Source: Campylobacteraceae bacterium
GTDB taxonomy: Bacteria > Campylobacterota > Campylobacteria > Campylobacterales > Sulfurovaceae
Assembly: GCA_026985655.1 (NCBI GenBank)
Contig: JALSQB010000102.1
Location: 1-11,729, forward strand
Reading direction: 5' to 3'
DNA length: 11,729 nucleotides
The position numbers and the translations under genes are program-made. Positions 1 through 7,167 of this stretch are shown here, piece after piece. A model generated the notes under the pieces. The model had not been told where the DNA came from. It ran no database searches and worked only from the letters and a program-made list of their open reading frames with translations. The first letter of the stretch is position 1, and every line of letters starts with the position of its first letter.

Positions 1-605
1 GCTACTTTAATAGTTGGTGCTAGGTGTGTTCCTGCTGTAATAATACTAGCATAGAGTTTATCTACTTTTTCCCCTATCTCTGGAGTTGAACCAGAAGTTA
101 CTTTTAAGATTTTAGTTACTGTATGCTCTTTATCTCCTGGGTTGATACGCTCTGGAGAGTATCCACAATAGAAATCTTTATTAAATTTTAATCCTGATAT
201 TTTTTCTAAGATAGGAACGCACTCCTCCTCTGTAGCTCCTGGATAGACAGTTGATTCGTAGATAACAATATCATCTTTTTTTAATACTTTTCCAATAGAT
301 TCACTAGCCTTTAATAAAGGTGTTAAATCAGGTTTTTTATGTTTATCTATTGGGGTTGGTACAGTAACAATATAGATATTACAATCAGAAATCTCTTCTA
401 ACATATTGGTAAATTTCATATTGTTAGCAATAGCTTCTTTAACTTGTTCTTCACTAAGCTCTAAGGTTCTGTCTATTCCTGAACGTAATTCATCTATTCG
501 CCATTGGGCTATGTCAAATCCAATTACTTCATACTTCTTTGAAAATGCATGGGCTAAGGGTAGACCTACGTACCCTAATCCGATTACTGCTATTTTATGA
601 CTCAT
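1..605 (-). CDS. tviB: UDP-N-acetyl-D-hexosamine 6-dehydrogenase, TviB/WbpO type (N-terminal 201 codons; runs off the window)
   Basis: Nucleotide-sugar dehydrogenase that oxidises C6 of a UDP-N-acetylhexosamine (UDP-GlcNAc or UDP-GalNAc) with two NAD+ to give the uronic acid, in the cytoplasm. The visible N-terminal part has the Rossmann motif GLGYVG (residues 9-14), the acidic residue ending the second strand (D31), and the family stretches VTVPTP, YESTVYPG and SPERINPGD. These match Vi-antigen TviB and Pseudomonas WbpO closely. The catalytic cysteine lies in the C-terminal half, outside the window, so activity cannot be confirmed here. The ATG shares one base with the stop of the upstream epimerase (TAATG), which implies coupled translation and pathway partnership. 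UDP-ManNAc dehydrogenases (WecC) are the main alternative; the pairing with a WbpP/TviC-type epimerase favours TviB/WbpO. Family call is firm; exact substrate is inferred. Confidence 0.9.
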   Translation of the reverse strand, partial: MSHKIAVIGLGYVGLPLAHAFSKKYEVIGFDIAQWRIDELRSGIDRTLELSEEQVKEAIANNMKFTNMLEEISDCNIYIVTVPTPIDKHKKPDLTPLLKASESIGKVLKKDDIVIYESTVYPGATEEECVPILEKISGLKFNKDFYCGYSPERINPGDKEHTVTKILKVTSGSTPEIGEKVDKLYASIITAGTHLAPTIKV

Positions 606-1639
606 TATTTTCTTCCTTTAATATCATTAATATACCAAGCAATAGACTCTTTAAGTCCATTTTCAAGAGTATGTGTTGGCTCATATCCTAATAAGTCTCG
701 CATTTTATCAATATTCGCATTAGAGTGACGAATATCTCCTGCTCTAAAATCTCTGTAGATTGGCTTTTTTATGTTAATTGAGGGTATCTCTTTTTCTATC
801 CCTTTGACAATAGCATCATAAAGATTATTAAGTGTTTCACGACCTCCAATGGCAGTATTAAATGCTTCTCCAAATGCTTTTTCATTATTGGTTGTTCCTG
901 CCAAAATATTGGCTTGAATAACATTGTCAATATAGGTAAAATCTCTACTGGTCTCACCATCCCCATTAATAAACACATCTTCACCATTAAGAATTTGACC
1001 AATCCATTTAGGCATCACTGCTGCATACGCACCATTTGGGTCTTGACGTTTTCCAAATACGTTAAAATAACGTAACCCAATAGCCTCCATTCCATAACAT
1101 TTTTGAAATACACCCATGTAGAGTTCATTTACATATTTGGTTACAGCATAAGGAGAGAGTAAATTCCCTGTTCGCTCTTCTACCTTAGGTAACTCTTTAG
1201 AATCACCATAAACAGAAGAGGAGGAGGCATAAACAAATCTTTTAACCCCATTCTCTTTGGCTGAGGTTAGCATATTAAGAAATCCTGTTACATTATTTTG
1301 ATTAGTTAATACGGGATTATCAATAGAGCGTGGAACAGAGCCTAATGCTGCTTGATGGAGTACAATATCAACACCTTTGGTAATTTCTTGACATGTTTCA
1401 AAATTAATAATATCTCCTTCAATAAAAGTAAAGTTTTCCCACTCTCTCGGAGTAACAGACTCTTGAATATGCGTTAAGTTATATTTATGCCCTGTTGAAA
1501 AATTATCTAATCCAATAACTTTTTGATCTAATTTTAGAAGAGCTTCTACAAGATTTGAACCAATAAATCCTGCTACTCCTGTTACTAGCCATGTTTTTGG
1601 TTTATGCATTAACTCTTTTTTTACTTCATTGTATTTCAT
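605..1639 (-). CDS. tviC: UDP-N-acetylglucosamine 4-epimerase, WbpP/TviC type
   Basis: Short-chain dehydrogenase/reductase that interconverts UDP-GlcNAc and UDP-GalNAc, or their uronic acids, using bound NAD+. The 344 residues match the usual length. Visible are GVAGFIG (21-27) for NAD binding, D45 at the end of the second strand, a serine-rich catalytic stretch (about 138-142), and YAVTK with the catalytic Tyr164 and Lys168. The stretches HQAALGSVPRS, RYFNVFG and GDGETSRDF are as in P. aeruginosa WbpP and Salmonella TviC. The ATG at 1639 is preferred over an internal Met at residue 11 because WbpP has a similar N-terminal extension and a TAAGGA ribosome site lies just upstream. It lies 13 bases after the phosphatase gene and shares one base with the dehydrogenase, so the two make a GalNAc/GalNAcA precursor module. 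Family certain; which sugar form it prefers is inferred. Confidence 0.93.
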   Translation of the reverse strand: MKYNEVKKELMHKPKTWLVTGVAGFIGSNLVEALLKLDQKVIGLDNFSTGHKYNLTHIQESVTPREWENFTFIEGDIINFETCQEITKGVDIVLHQAALGSVPRSIDNPVLTNQNNVTGFLNMLTSAKENGVKRFVYASSSSVYGDSKELPKVEERTGNLLSPYAVTKYVNELYMGVFQKCYGMEAIGLRYFNVFGKRQDPNGAYAAVMPKWIGQILNGEDVFINGDGETSRDFTYIDNVIQANILAGTTNNEKAFGEAFNTAIGGRETLNNLYDAIVKGIEKEIPSINIKKPIYRDFRAGDIRHSNANIDKMRDLLGYEPTHTLENGLKESIAWYINDIKGRK

Positions 1640-1652
1640 TTATATCCTTAAT

Positions 1653-2384
1653 TTAAAAATTATTTCTAATATTGTTTGATTTAATCATTTTTTGACAGGT
1701 TCTACTTTTTAAAAAAGCTTCAAGTCGTTTTATATCTCTCATTCTATGCACATCACTTCCAATAAAATCAACTAAACCTAGAGAGATAAGTTTTTTAGCT
1801 ATTTTACAATCTTTTTTAGAATTATCATAAAGGGATTTTGCATTAATCTGAAATAGTACACCCAATGCTTTTAATTCTTTATATGCTTCAATATTATTAT
1901 GTAAATAGATATAACGTTCAGGATGTGCCAATACAGGAATATAACCTTTTTGTAGAAGCCTACAAATAACTTCATTTAACATAATAGGCTTGGACATATA
2001 GTCTGTTTCAAACAGAACATAATGTGTTTTAAAAGTTAATAAATTGTCATCTTCTATAGAATTTAAAAAGTGCATATCAACATAATATTCAGCACCAGCC
2101 TCTAAACTAATATCAATTTCTTCTAGTTTGAGTGCTTTTTCTACAATATGTAATTTTTCTGTAATTATTTCTCTATTATTAGGATAATAATCACTTATAA
2201 TATGTGGTGTTGTTATAAGTTTATTGTAACCTAATAAGTATAGTTGCTTAATAAGTCTAAGTGATTCATCTAAACTTTGAGCCCCATCATCAATTCCAGG
2301 GAGTAAATGAGAATGAATATCAACCTTAAAAGGATTTTGTTTTGCCACATAAGGTTGAGGTTTAAATAAAGATGAAAAAAACAT
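1653..2384 (-). CDS. PHP-family protein-tyrosine phosphatase, CpsB/YwqE (Wzb-functional) type
   Basis: Metal-dependent phosphatase expected to remove phosphate from the tyrosine-rich tail of the neighbouring BY-kinase, and so to control polysaccharide polymerisation and export. The PHP signatures are in order: DIHSH (H24, H26), DDG at 32-34, TPH with H61, the GAE segment with E98, AHPERY with H154, and GSDVH with D211 and H213. These are the metal ligands of the CpsB/CapC/YwqE family, and 243 residues is its usual size. It is unrelated to the low-molecular-weight Wzb phosphatase found with Wzc in enterobacteria. Its ATG overlaps the kinase stop by one base (TAATG), so kinase and phosphatase are probably made in linked amounts. 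Family call is very secure; the in vivo substrate is inferred from the neighbour. Confidence 0.93.
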   Translation of the reverse strand: MFFSSLFKPQPYVAKQNPFKVDIHSHLLPGIDDGAQSLDESLRLIKQLYLLGYNKLITTPHIISDYYPNNREIITEKLHIVEKALKLEEIDISLEAGAEYYVDMHFLNSIEDDNLLTFKTHYVLFETDYMSKPIMLNEVICRLLQKGYIPVLAHPERYIYLHNNIEAYKELKALGVLFQINAKSLYDNSKKDCKIAKKLISLGLVDFIGSDVHRMRDIKRLEAFLKSRTCQKMIKSNNIRNNF

Positions 2385-4714
2385 TATTTATACTCATAAC
2401 TATAGCCGTAGCCATATTCTCCACCTTTTGCTTTTGAAGCATTTAAAATAAGTCCAATATTTTTAAAATCATGTGTTTTAATCATCTCTTCTAGCGTATC
2501 AATAAACTCTTTTTTAGCATAATCTTCACGAACAATAATTAAATTCAAATCAGCATATTGCATTAATATTTTAGTATCACTTATAATGCCCATTGGAGCT
2601 GTATCTATAAGAACATATTCATACATATCTTTCAACTTTTCAAATAATTTAGGTAACTCTTTTGAGAATATAAGCTCTGATGGATTAGAAGGTATTGGTC
2701 CAGAAGGAATAACATCTAAATGGGCAAATTCTGTTGATAATATAATTTCATTAAGCATACTTTCTCCCCTTAAATAGTTAATAACTCCTTTACTATTATC
2801 TAAATCAAAGAATTTATGTAGCGTTGGTTTACGTAAGTCAAAATTCACAACAATAGTTTTATACTTTGCCATCTCCAAGATAGTAGCAAGATTTGCTGTA
2901 ATCGTACTTTTACCTTCTCCTGCAATAGTGGAAGTTATTAAAATAATCACACCCTCTTTTTTTTGAGCTATAAATTGTAAATTTGTTCGTAAAGTTCTAA
3001 GTCCTTCAGAAAAAGGTGATTTGAGTTTATTATAAAGAGAAATTTTATATTTTTTTTGTTTAAAGTAAGGAATAGTTCCATAAATAGGTAAGCTTGTTGA
3101 TTTTTCTATATCATATTTATTTATAATATAATGATTTTTATGATGTCTTATAAATGCTAATATTGAACCCATGAGTAAGCCAAGCATAAAACCTAATACA
3201 ATTGATAGAAAACGTTTTGGTCTAATTGGAACTTTTGAACTATAAGCCTTATCAATAACTTGATAATTTGAGAATGTTGCCAATTGAATAATTTTATTTT
3301 CAGCCTGTTTTTTCAGAAGATATTCATACATTTTAGATTTAACTTCATAATTTCTTTTAATATTAACAAGCTCTCTCTCTTTAGATGGTAGCGAGTTCAT
3401 CTCTTGTTCATATTTATTTTTACGCTGTAATAAATTTAGATTTTGATAGTCAATATTTTTTTGTAAGCTTTTTAAATTATTTTCAATTCTTCCTATAGTG
3501 ATAACTATTGTTTTTCTTAATGTTTTAAGTTTTGGATATTCATCGGTATACTCCTCAGCTAATTTTTCTTCTTCTAGTTGGCTATCTTGAAGTTGTGCAA
3601 TTAATTTTAAGGTACTACTATCCTTTAGTTTTTCGATAGAAGGTGCTATAGATGACATATTATAGTTATTTTGTACAAAATCTATTAAGTTACTAATAAG
3701 TTGCTGTTTTAATTTATTTTCTGATATTTCAATATCAATATCACTTAAGTTTTTAATATATAAATTTGCTTGGGAAGAAGGATTTGCAATATTATAATTT
3801 ATTTGGTGTATTTCTAATTTTTCTTCAGAAGTTTTTAGCTCTCTTTTTAGATTCCTTAGTTCTTTTGTAATAAATTCAAGTGTTTTCTTATTTTGAGTAT
3901 TCTTATTCTCAATGCTATAGTTAATAAAATTTTCAATCAATGAATTAATATATAAATTTGCTCGTTTAGGAAGCGTGTCTTCAAAATTAATTTGAATCAG
4001 CGAAGTGTCTTTTTCTAACTGTTTAACAATTAGTCTGTTACGAATAATACTCTCAAAAATATCTCTTCTTCTCTGCTCTCCCTCTCCTTGTAAACTAAAC
4101 TCTATAGGATTAGTGATTTTAGATTTTTTTTGAACAGAGAGTACAAAATAAGGAGTACGAATTATTTTATCAAATTTTAAATTTTTAAGTGTTTTAAATT
4201 CAAACTCTTTTGTGTTAAACAATTTCTGTTTAAGTTTTATTTTGTATGTTTTTTTATAAACTAAATCATAACCTGTTTTATGTGGAATAAGTGTTATATG
4301 TTTCCCTAAAATTGAACTATCTAAAATTTTTACATTATTAATCTCTATTGGACTCTCTTTATTATAAATTTCAACTGTTTTATAAGCTACATTCTTAAAA
4401 TATTGTACGCTATAGTTTATTTTTTCTAAAGATGCTTTGTTCATCTTATAAGTCTTTAATAATGTAATCTCTTCATGAACATCTTTTGTACTTTCAGTAT
4501 TTAATGTATTGTTAATAACATCATTCGAATTACTTTTCTCTCTACCTTTGACTTTAATCGTTGCACTTGAAACATAAATAGAAGGTTTAAAATAGGTAGT
4601 GAGATAACTTAGCATTGTTATTACCATTGTAATAACAATAATAGACCATTTATAGTTACTTAAAATATCTAAAATTTCTTTAATACTTAATTCTTGTGTT
4701 TTTTCTCTCTTCAT
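2384..4714 (-). CDS. wzc: Wzc-like polysaccharide co-polymerase with C-terminal bacterial tyrosine kinase
   Basis: Inner-membrane protein of 776 residues that sets chain length and links polymerisation to export through the Wza channel. In order: a short cytoplasmic N-terminus; transmembrane segment about 23-41 opening the Wzz domain; a long charged, coiled-coil-like periplasmic region (about 280-460); a GNVR-type segment ending near the Pro motif VPIRPKR (495-501); transmembrane segment about 503-523; and a cytoplasmic BY-kinase. The kinase shows an ExxRxxR oligomerisation motif (E570, R573, R576), Walker A with GEGKST (599-604), Walker A' with D626, and Walker B LIDTAP with D704. The tail has five alternating tyrosines (Y767, 769, 771, 773, 775), the autophosphorylation cluster. 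It starts 9 bases after wza with only a weak ribosome site, suggesting coupling to wza translation. All key residues are present, so an active kinase is expected. Confidence 0.94.
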   Translation of the reverse strand: MKREKTQELSIKEILDILSNYKWSIIVITMVITMLSYLTTYFKPSIYVSSATIKVKGREKSNSNDVINNTLNTESTKDVHEEITLLKTYKMNKASLEKINYSVQYFKNVAYKTVEIYNKESPIEINNVKILDSSILGKHITLIPHKTGYDLVYKKTYKIKLKQKLFNTKEFEFKTLKNLKFDKIIRTPYFVLSVQKKSKITNPIEFSLQGEGEQRRRDIFESIIRNRLIVKQLEKDTSLIQINFEDTLPKRANLYINSLIENFINYSIENKNTQNKKTLEFITKELRNLKRELKTSEEKLEIHQINYNIANPSSQANLYIKNLSDIDIEISENKLKQQLISNLIDFVQNNYNMSSIAPSIEKLKDSSTLKLIAQLQDSQLEEEKLAEEYTDEYPKLKTLRKTIVITIGRIENNLKSLQKNIDYQNLNLLQRKNKYEQEMNSLPSKERELVNIKRNYEVKSKMYEYLLKKQAENKIIQLATFSNYQVIDKAYSSKVPIRPKRFLSIVLGFMLGLLMGSILAFIRHHKNHYIINKYDIEKSTSLPIYGTIPYFKQKKYKISLYNKLKSPFSEGLRTLRTNLQFIAQKKEGVIILITSTIAGEGKSTITANLATILEMAKYKTIVVNFDLRKPTLHKFFDLDNSKGVINYLRGESMLNEIILSTEFAHLDVIPSGPIPSNPSELIFSKELPKLFEKLKDMYEYVLIDTAPMGIISDTKILMQYADLNLIIVREDYAKKEFIDTLEEMIKTHDFKNIGLILNASKAKGGEYGYGYSYEYK

Positions 4715-4723
4715 AATAGCTAC

Positions 4724-5464
4724 TTAATTAGATAAAAATTTAATATTAACAAATGGCTGTAAAATATTACTAATAAGACGAAAGATTGGAGATATTTCAT
4801 TAACCTTATTATTGAAAGCTTTCATACTATTTGGCATAACATAGATAATATCATTTGGCTTCACCATTAAGTTTGCAGAGATAATAGATCGTGCATCTGT
4901 CAAGTTAATAACTTGAGAAATAACTTTAGAAGAGTTTATTGTTCTCATAAGAAGAATAGATTTTCTATTTGCTTGATCGGTTAAATCTCCTGCTAGTGCT
5001 AAAATTTGAAGTAATGGTTGTTGTTCATTCTGCAATGTAATTTCACCAGGTTTATTTACCTCACCTATAACATAGGCTCTCTTATTGATAACCTCAACAT
5101 GAATACTAGGTTTTTTTAGATACACTGCATAAGCTTGTGTCAGCTTATCTTCTGCTTGAGCTTGAGTAAGACCTAGTAAATGTATTTTTTTTATTAAAGG
5201 CAGTCGAATATCCCCTTTAGAATCAACAAGTAACCCTCGTTCCGTTTGTCCAGAATCAGGATTCACAGAACTTATTTCTGGATGTTTATAGACAATTACA
5301 GATAGTCTATCGTGTGGTTGAACTTTATATTCAAAATCTATATTTTCTAATATTGTAGTAGTTTTTTTAGATGCTACTGGGGTGGCTTTATTCAAAAGAA
5401 TATAATCTTCTTTTGAACTACAGCCAGATAAGGCTATAATAGATGCCAACAAAAAATATTTCAT
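4724..5464 (-). CDS. wza: Wza-like outer-membrane polysaccharide export lipoprotein
   Basis: Forms the outer-membrane exit channel for capsule or exopolysaccharide, docking on the Wzc-type protein encoded next. The N-terminus is a lipoprotein signal peptide with lipobox LSGC (Cys15 lipidated). A Poly_export domain follows (about 42-126, starting YKVQPHDRLSV), then one SLBB domain (about 129-185, with YVIGEVNKPGE) and a C-terminal helix-forming segment (about 216-240) that could serve as the membrane-spanning helix. At 246 residues it is much shorter than E. coli Wza (about 380), which carries additional domains. Short single-SLBB forms such as GumB are known, so this looks like a compact family member, not a broken gene. 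It is the first gene of the minus-strand operon, with a GGAGAG ribosome site 7 bases upstream. Confidence 0.92.
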   Translation of the reverse strand: MKYFLLASIIALSGCSSKEDYILLNKATPVASKKTTTILENIDFEYKVQPHDRLSVIVYKHPEISSVNPDSGQTERGLLVDSKGDIRLPLIKKIHLLGLTQAQAEDKLTQAYAVYLKKPSIHVEVINKRAYVIGEVNKPGEITLQNEQQPLLQILALAGDLTDQANRKSILLMRTINSSKVISQVINLTDARSIISANLMVKPNDIIYVMPNSMKAFNNKVNEISPIFRLISNILQPFVNIKFLSN

Positions 5465-5471
5465 ACTTTAT

Positions 5472-5477
5472 CTCTCC
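5472..5477 (-). promoter_or_regulatory. Ribosome binding site of wza
   Basis: On the minus strand GGAGAG stands 7 bases before the ATG ending at 5464. It fixes that ATG as the start, consistent with the lipoprotein signal peptide beginning there. Confidence 0.7.
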
Positions 5478-5486
5478 ATTTTGTTA

Positions 5487-5516
5487 TTGATTAGAACATT
5501 TTTTTTTAATTATAAC
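5487..5516 (+). promoter_or_regulatory. Candidate sigma-70 promoter for moaC
   Basis: TTGATT (5487-5492), an 18-base spacer, then TATAAC (5511-5516). It would start transcription near 5522 and leave a leader of about 60 bases before moaC. Both hexamers differ from consensus, so this is a candidate only. Confidence 0.35.
5509..5514 (-). promoter_or_regulatory. Candidate -10 box (TATAAT) for the capsule operon
   Basis: On the minus strand a perfect TATAAT lies about 45 bases before the wza start, in the only intergenic gap upstream of the five-gene operon. No good -35 hexamer is seen at 16-18 bases, which is common in Campylobacterota, where the -10 box carries most of the sigma-70 signal. It overlaps the candidate moaC -10 on the other strand. 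Confidence 0.4.
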
Positions 5517-5580
5517 AAATTGAAAGTTAATTTATGTTAAAAGATTAAATAATATTTTATTTTATGAAGAAAGGTTACGT

Positions 5581-6051
5581 ATGAATTTAACGCATTTAGA
5601 TGAGAACAATAAACCTAAAATGGTAGATGTCTCCGATAAAGAGGCAACAACCAGAGTAGCTGTTGCTTCAGGTTTAATTGAAGTGAGTCAAGAGGCTTAT
5701 GATGCTGTTGTGGCTAACATTACAAAAAAAGGACCTGTTTTACAAACAGCCGTCATTGCAGCCATACAAGGTGCAAAACAGACCAGTACGCTCATTCCTA
5801 TGTGCCACCCTTTAATGCTTAGTTCTATTAAAACAGATGTAGAAGAGTTAGCTGAGTTACCTGGGTTTAAATTGACTTTAACGGTCAAGCTTAAAGGGCA
5901 AACTGGGGTCGAGATGGAAGCTTTAACAGGAGTTAGCTTAGGTTTACTCACCATTTATGATATGTTAAAAGCCATTGACAAAGGTATGATAATCAAAGAG
6001 ATACAATTAGAAAAAAAATCAGGAGGAGCATCAGGTGATTTTAGACGGTAA
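5581..6051 (+). CDS. moaC: Cyclic pyranopterin monophosphate synthase MoaC
   Basis: Converts the 3',8-cyclo-GTP intermediate made by MoaA into cyclic pyranopterin monophosphate, the second step of molybdenum cofactor synthesis, in the cytoplasm. The 156 residues match the family length. The start LTHLDENNKPKMVDVSDK is typical. The motifs MCHPL (74-78), GVEMEALTG (109-117) and YDMLKA (126-131) are present, with D127 and K130 in the positions of the catalytic Asp128 and Lys131 of E. coli MoaC; the C-terminal KSGG follows. The ATG has an AAGAAAGG ribosome site 6 bases upstream. No other moa or moe gene is in the window, so it is separated from the rest of the pathway here. It overlaps the next gene by 17 bases and is divergent from the capsule operon. 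Confidence 0.97.
   Translation: MNLTHLDENNKPKMVDVSDKEATTRVAVASGLIEVSQEAYDAVVANITKKGPVLQTAVIAAIQGAKQTSTLIPMCHPLMLSSIKTDVEELAELPGFKLTLTVKLKGQTGVEMEALTGVSLGLLTIYDMLKAIDKGMIIKEIQLEKKSGGASGDFRR
6021..6026 (+). promoter_or_regulatory. Ribosome binding site AGGAGG for the DUF493 gene, inside moaC
   Basis: A perfect AGGAGG sits within the last codons of moaC, 8 bases before GTG at 6035. It decides the otherwise ambiguous GTG start and shows that the overlapping gene is translated. Confidence 0.8.
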
Positions 6052-6304
6052 TACATGTGCAAAACCAGACATAGAGTACCCTTGTGAATGGGGCTACAAA
6101 ATAATAGGAACTGACAAAACAGCACTTCAAGCGTGTATCTTTGACATTGTAGGGGAACGTGCCTACAAAACAAAAGGAGGAAACACTTCAAGTAAAGGTA
6201 AGTTTCACTCACTTAACATGACGTGTAAAGTAGCTTCACAACAAGATAGAGATACTATTTTTAAAGCATTCTCTGAACACCCTGATGTTAAGATGGTTAT
6301 TTAG
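6035..6304 (+). CDS. DUF493 / YbeD-like small ACT-fold protein (HP0495 type)
   Basis: An 89-residue cytoplasmic protein of the DUF493 family. It resembles E. coli YbeD and, more closely by pattern, Helicobacter HP0495: an N-terminal IEYPCEWGYKIIG segment, a central helix, and a G-K-F-x-S-(L/F)-N strand followed by a helix of the type (S/N)(Q/E)xxRDxIFKAFS. The known structures have a ferredoxin/ACT-like fold suggesting a regulatory role, but no biochemical function is established to my knowledge. It starts with GTG at 6035, 8 bases after a perfect AGGAGG, and overlaps moaC by 17 bases, so the two are co-transcribed. Whether this means a molybdopterin role is unknown. Its end overlaps the convergent PqiA-like gene by 8 bases. 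Confidence 0.88.
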   Translation: MILDGNTCAKPDIEYPCEWGYKIIGTDKTALQACIFDIVGERAYKTKGGNTSSKGKFHSLNMTCKVASQQDRDTIFKAFSEHPDVKMVI

Positions 6305-7124
6305 TTTTTTGTTCTAAAACTTTTTGGGTCAAAATAGCCGTAATCATCGATAAAATCACATAGGTCAAAAAGAAGTAGAGTCCCACTTGAATCTCTGCTG
6401 AACTAATGTTACCTGTGTTACTGGTAAAGTAAACCAAAAAAGTAGCTACCACAAAGACATCTATCATGGACCACTTTCCAATGAATTTAAAAAAGTTTAC
6501 CAATTTTTTGTTCCAATCCCTATTGCTAAAGATAAGAACAAAGGTTAAGGTTAGACTTTTTATGACAGGAATTAAAATGGAAAAGAGCAAAATGGTAAAA
6601 GCAACTGCCAACTCTCCCTCTCCATAAAGTTTGCTAATAGAACCAATAATTCCTTTAGACTCAAAAGACAAAATAACATCGCCTAAATACTCAACTTTTT
6701 TATGTATGGTTACCATAAGGATAGGGTTTAAAAGACCATACACAAGAGCAATAAATGTTGCTAAGCTAAGTGACATGGCAGCTGATTGGATAGTGCAGGT
6801 AAAGGCAAAGAGAATCAATATGGCTAAGGCAAGAAAAAAGTAATATAACAATTGAGTCGCATTCTCTTTGGCTGTTAGTTGTTTTGTTCTGAGTTGTTCA
6901 AGTTGTTGTTTGCTCTCATTTTTGACCAAGCCTAAAGAGATGATTTCTGTAAATTGGTCAATACGTTCACTCGCTAAACCATCAGCATCACATGCTAAGG
7001 CTATTTGTGTAGTATAGTGTTCATACGCTTTAGCTTCTTTATAGGTTTTAAATCCAAAGTAAGCCATGGAGCTAAGTAGGCAGAGCATTAATAAGGTTTT
7101 AATAATGGGCAATAAATTTTTCAT
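6297..7124 (-). CDS. PqiA-domain (paraquat-inducible protein A-like) inner-membrane protein, single domain
   Basis: A 275-residue membrane protein. Predicted segments by eye: about 5-24, 91-110, 113-139, 171-200, 217-234 and 247-267, with a charged 65-residue soluble region (25-90) after the first. The best family clue is FIGKWSMIDVFVVATFLVYF (214-233), nearly the PqiA/YebS consensus for the last part of that domain, preceded by a segment like the PqiA 'GSISxLYxxGxxxVAxxILLFSILIPVIKSL' region (161-191). PqiA works with PqiB in lipid transport across the envelope in E. coli. Here only one PqiA unit exists, the cysteine pairs of the zinc ribbon are absent, and no MCE-domain (PqiB) partner is nearby, so the role is open. 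It is divergent from minC and overlaps the DUF493 gene tail to tail by 8 bases. Start at 7124 gives a sensible signal-anchor. Confidence 0.75.
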   Translation of the reverse strand: MKNLLPIIKTLLMLCLLSSMAYFGFKTYKEAKAYEHYTTQIALACDADGLASERIDQFTEIISLGLVKNESKQQLEQLRTKQLTAKENATQLLYYFFLALAILILFAFTCTIQSAAMSLSLATFIALVYGLLNPILMVTIHKKVEYLGDVILSFESKGIIGSISKLYGEGELAVAFTILLFSILIPVIKSLTLTFVLIFSNRDWNKKLVNFFKFIGKWSMIDVFVVATFLVYFTSNTGNISSAEIQVGLYFFLTYVILSMITAILTQKVLEQKTK

Positions 7125-7141
7125 AGAAGATTATGACGATA

Positions 7142-7167
7142 TATTTATTAGATAAATCTAAAAAATA
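7142..7167. repeat. Long dyad in the pqiA-like/minC intergenic region
   Basis: Arms 7142-7153 and 7156-7167 are reverse complements at 11 of 12 positions with a 2-base centre; the core is TTAGATAAATCTAA (7148-7161), perfect apart from the AA centre. It lies 18 bases before the PqiA-like start and about 90 bases before minC. It could be an operator for the pqiA-like gene or a leader hairpin. AT-richness raises the chance of coincidence. Confidence 0.45.

Noticed and set aside
406..600. Plus-strand open frame of 64 codons
   Set aside because: It lies antisense to the dehydrogenase gene, which has strong family motifs. No domain sense, so a shadow frame.
4724..5464. wza as a truncated pseudogene because of its short length
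   Set aside because: Lipobox, export domain, SLBB domain and C-terminal helix are all intact, the ribosome site is good, and short Wza forms are known.
6303..6325. AGTTTT / AAAACT hairpin followed by T bases, as a terminator for moaC-DUF493
   Set aside because: Six-bp stem with a single G-C pair in an AT-rich stretch inside the convergent coding region; too weak to call.
6631..6843. Plus-strand frame of 70 codons inside the PqiA-like gene
   Set aside because: Antisense to a membrane protein with a coherent hydrophobic pattern; no ribosome site and no recognisable product.
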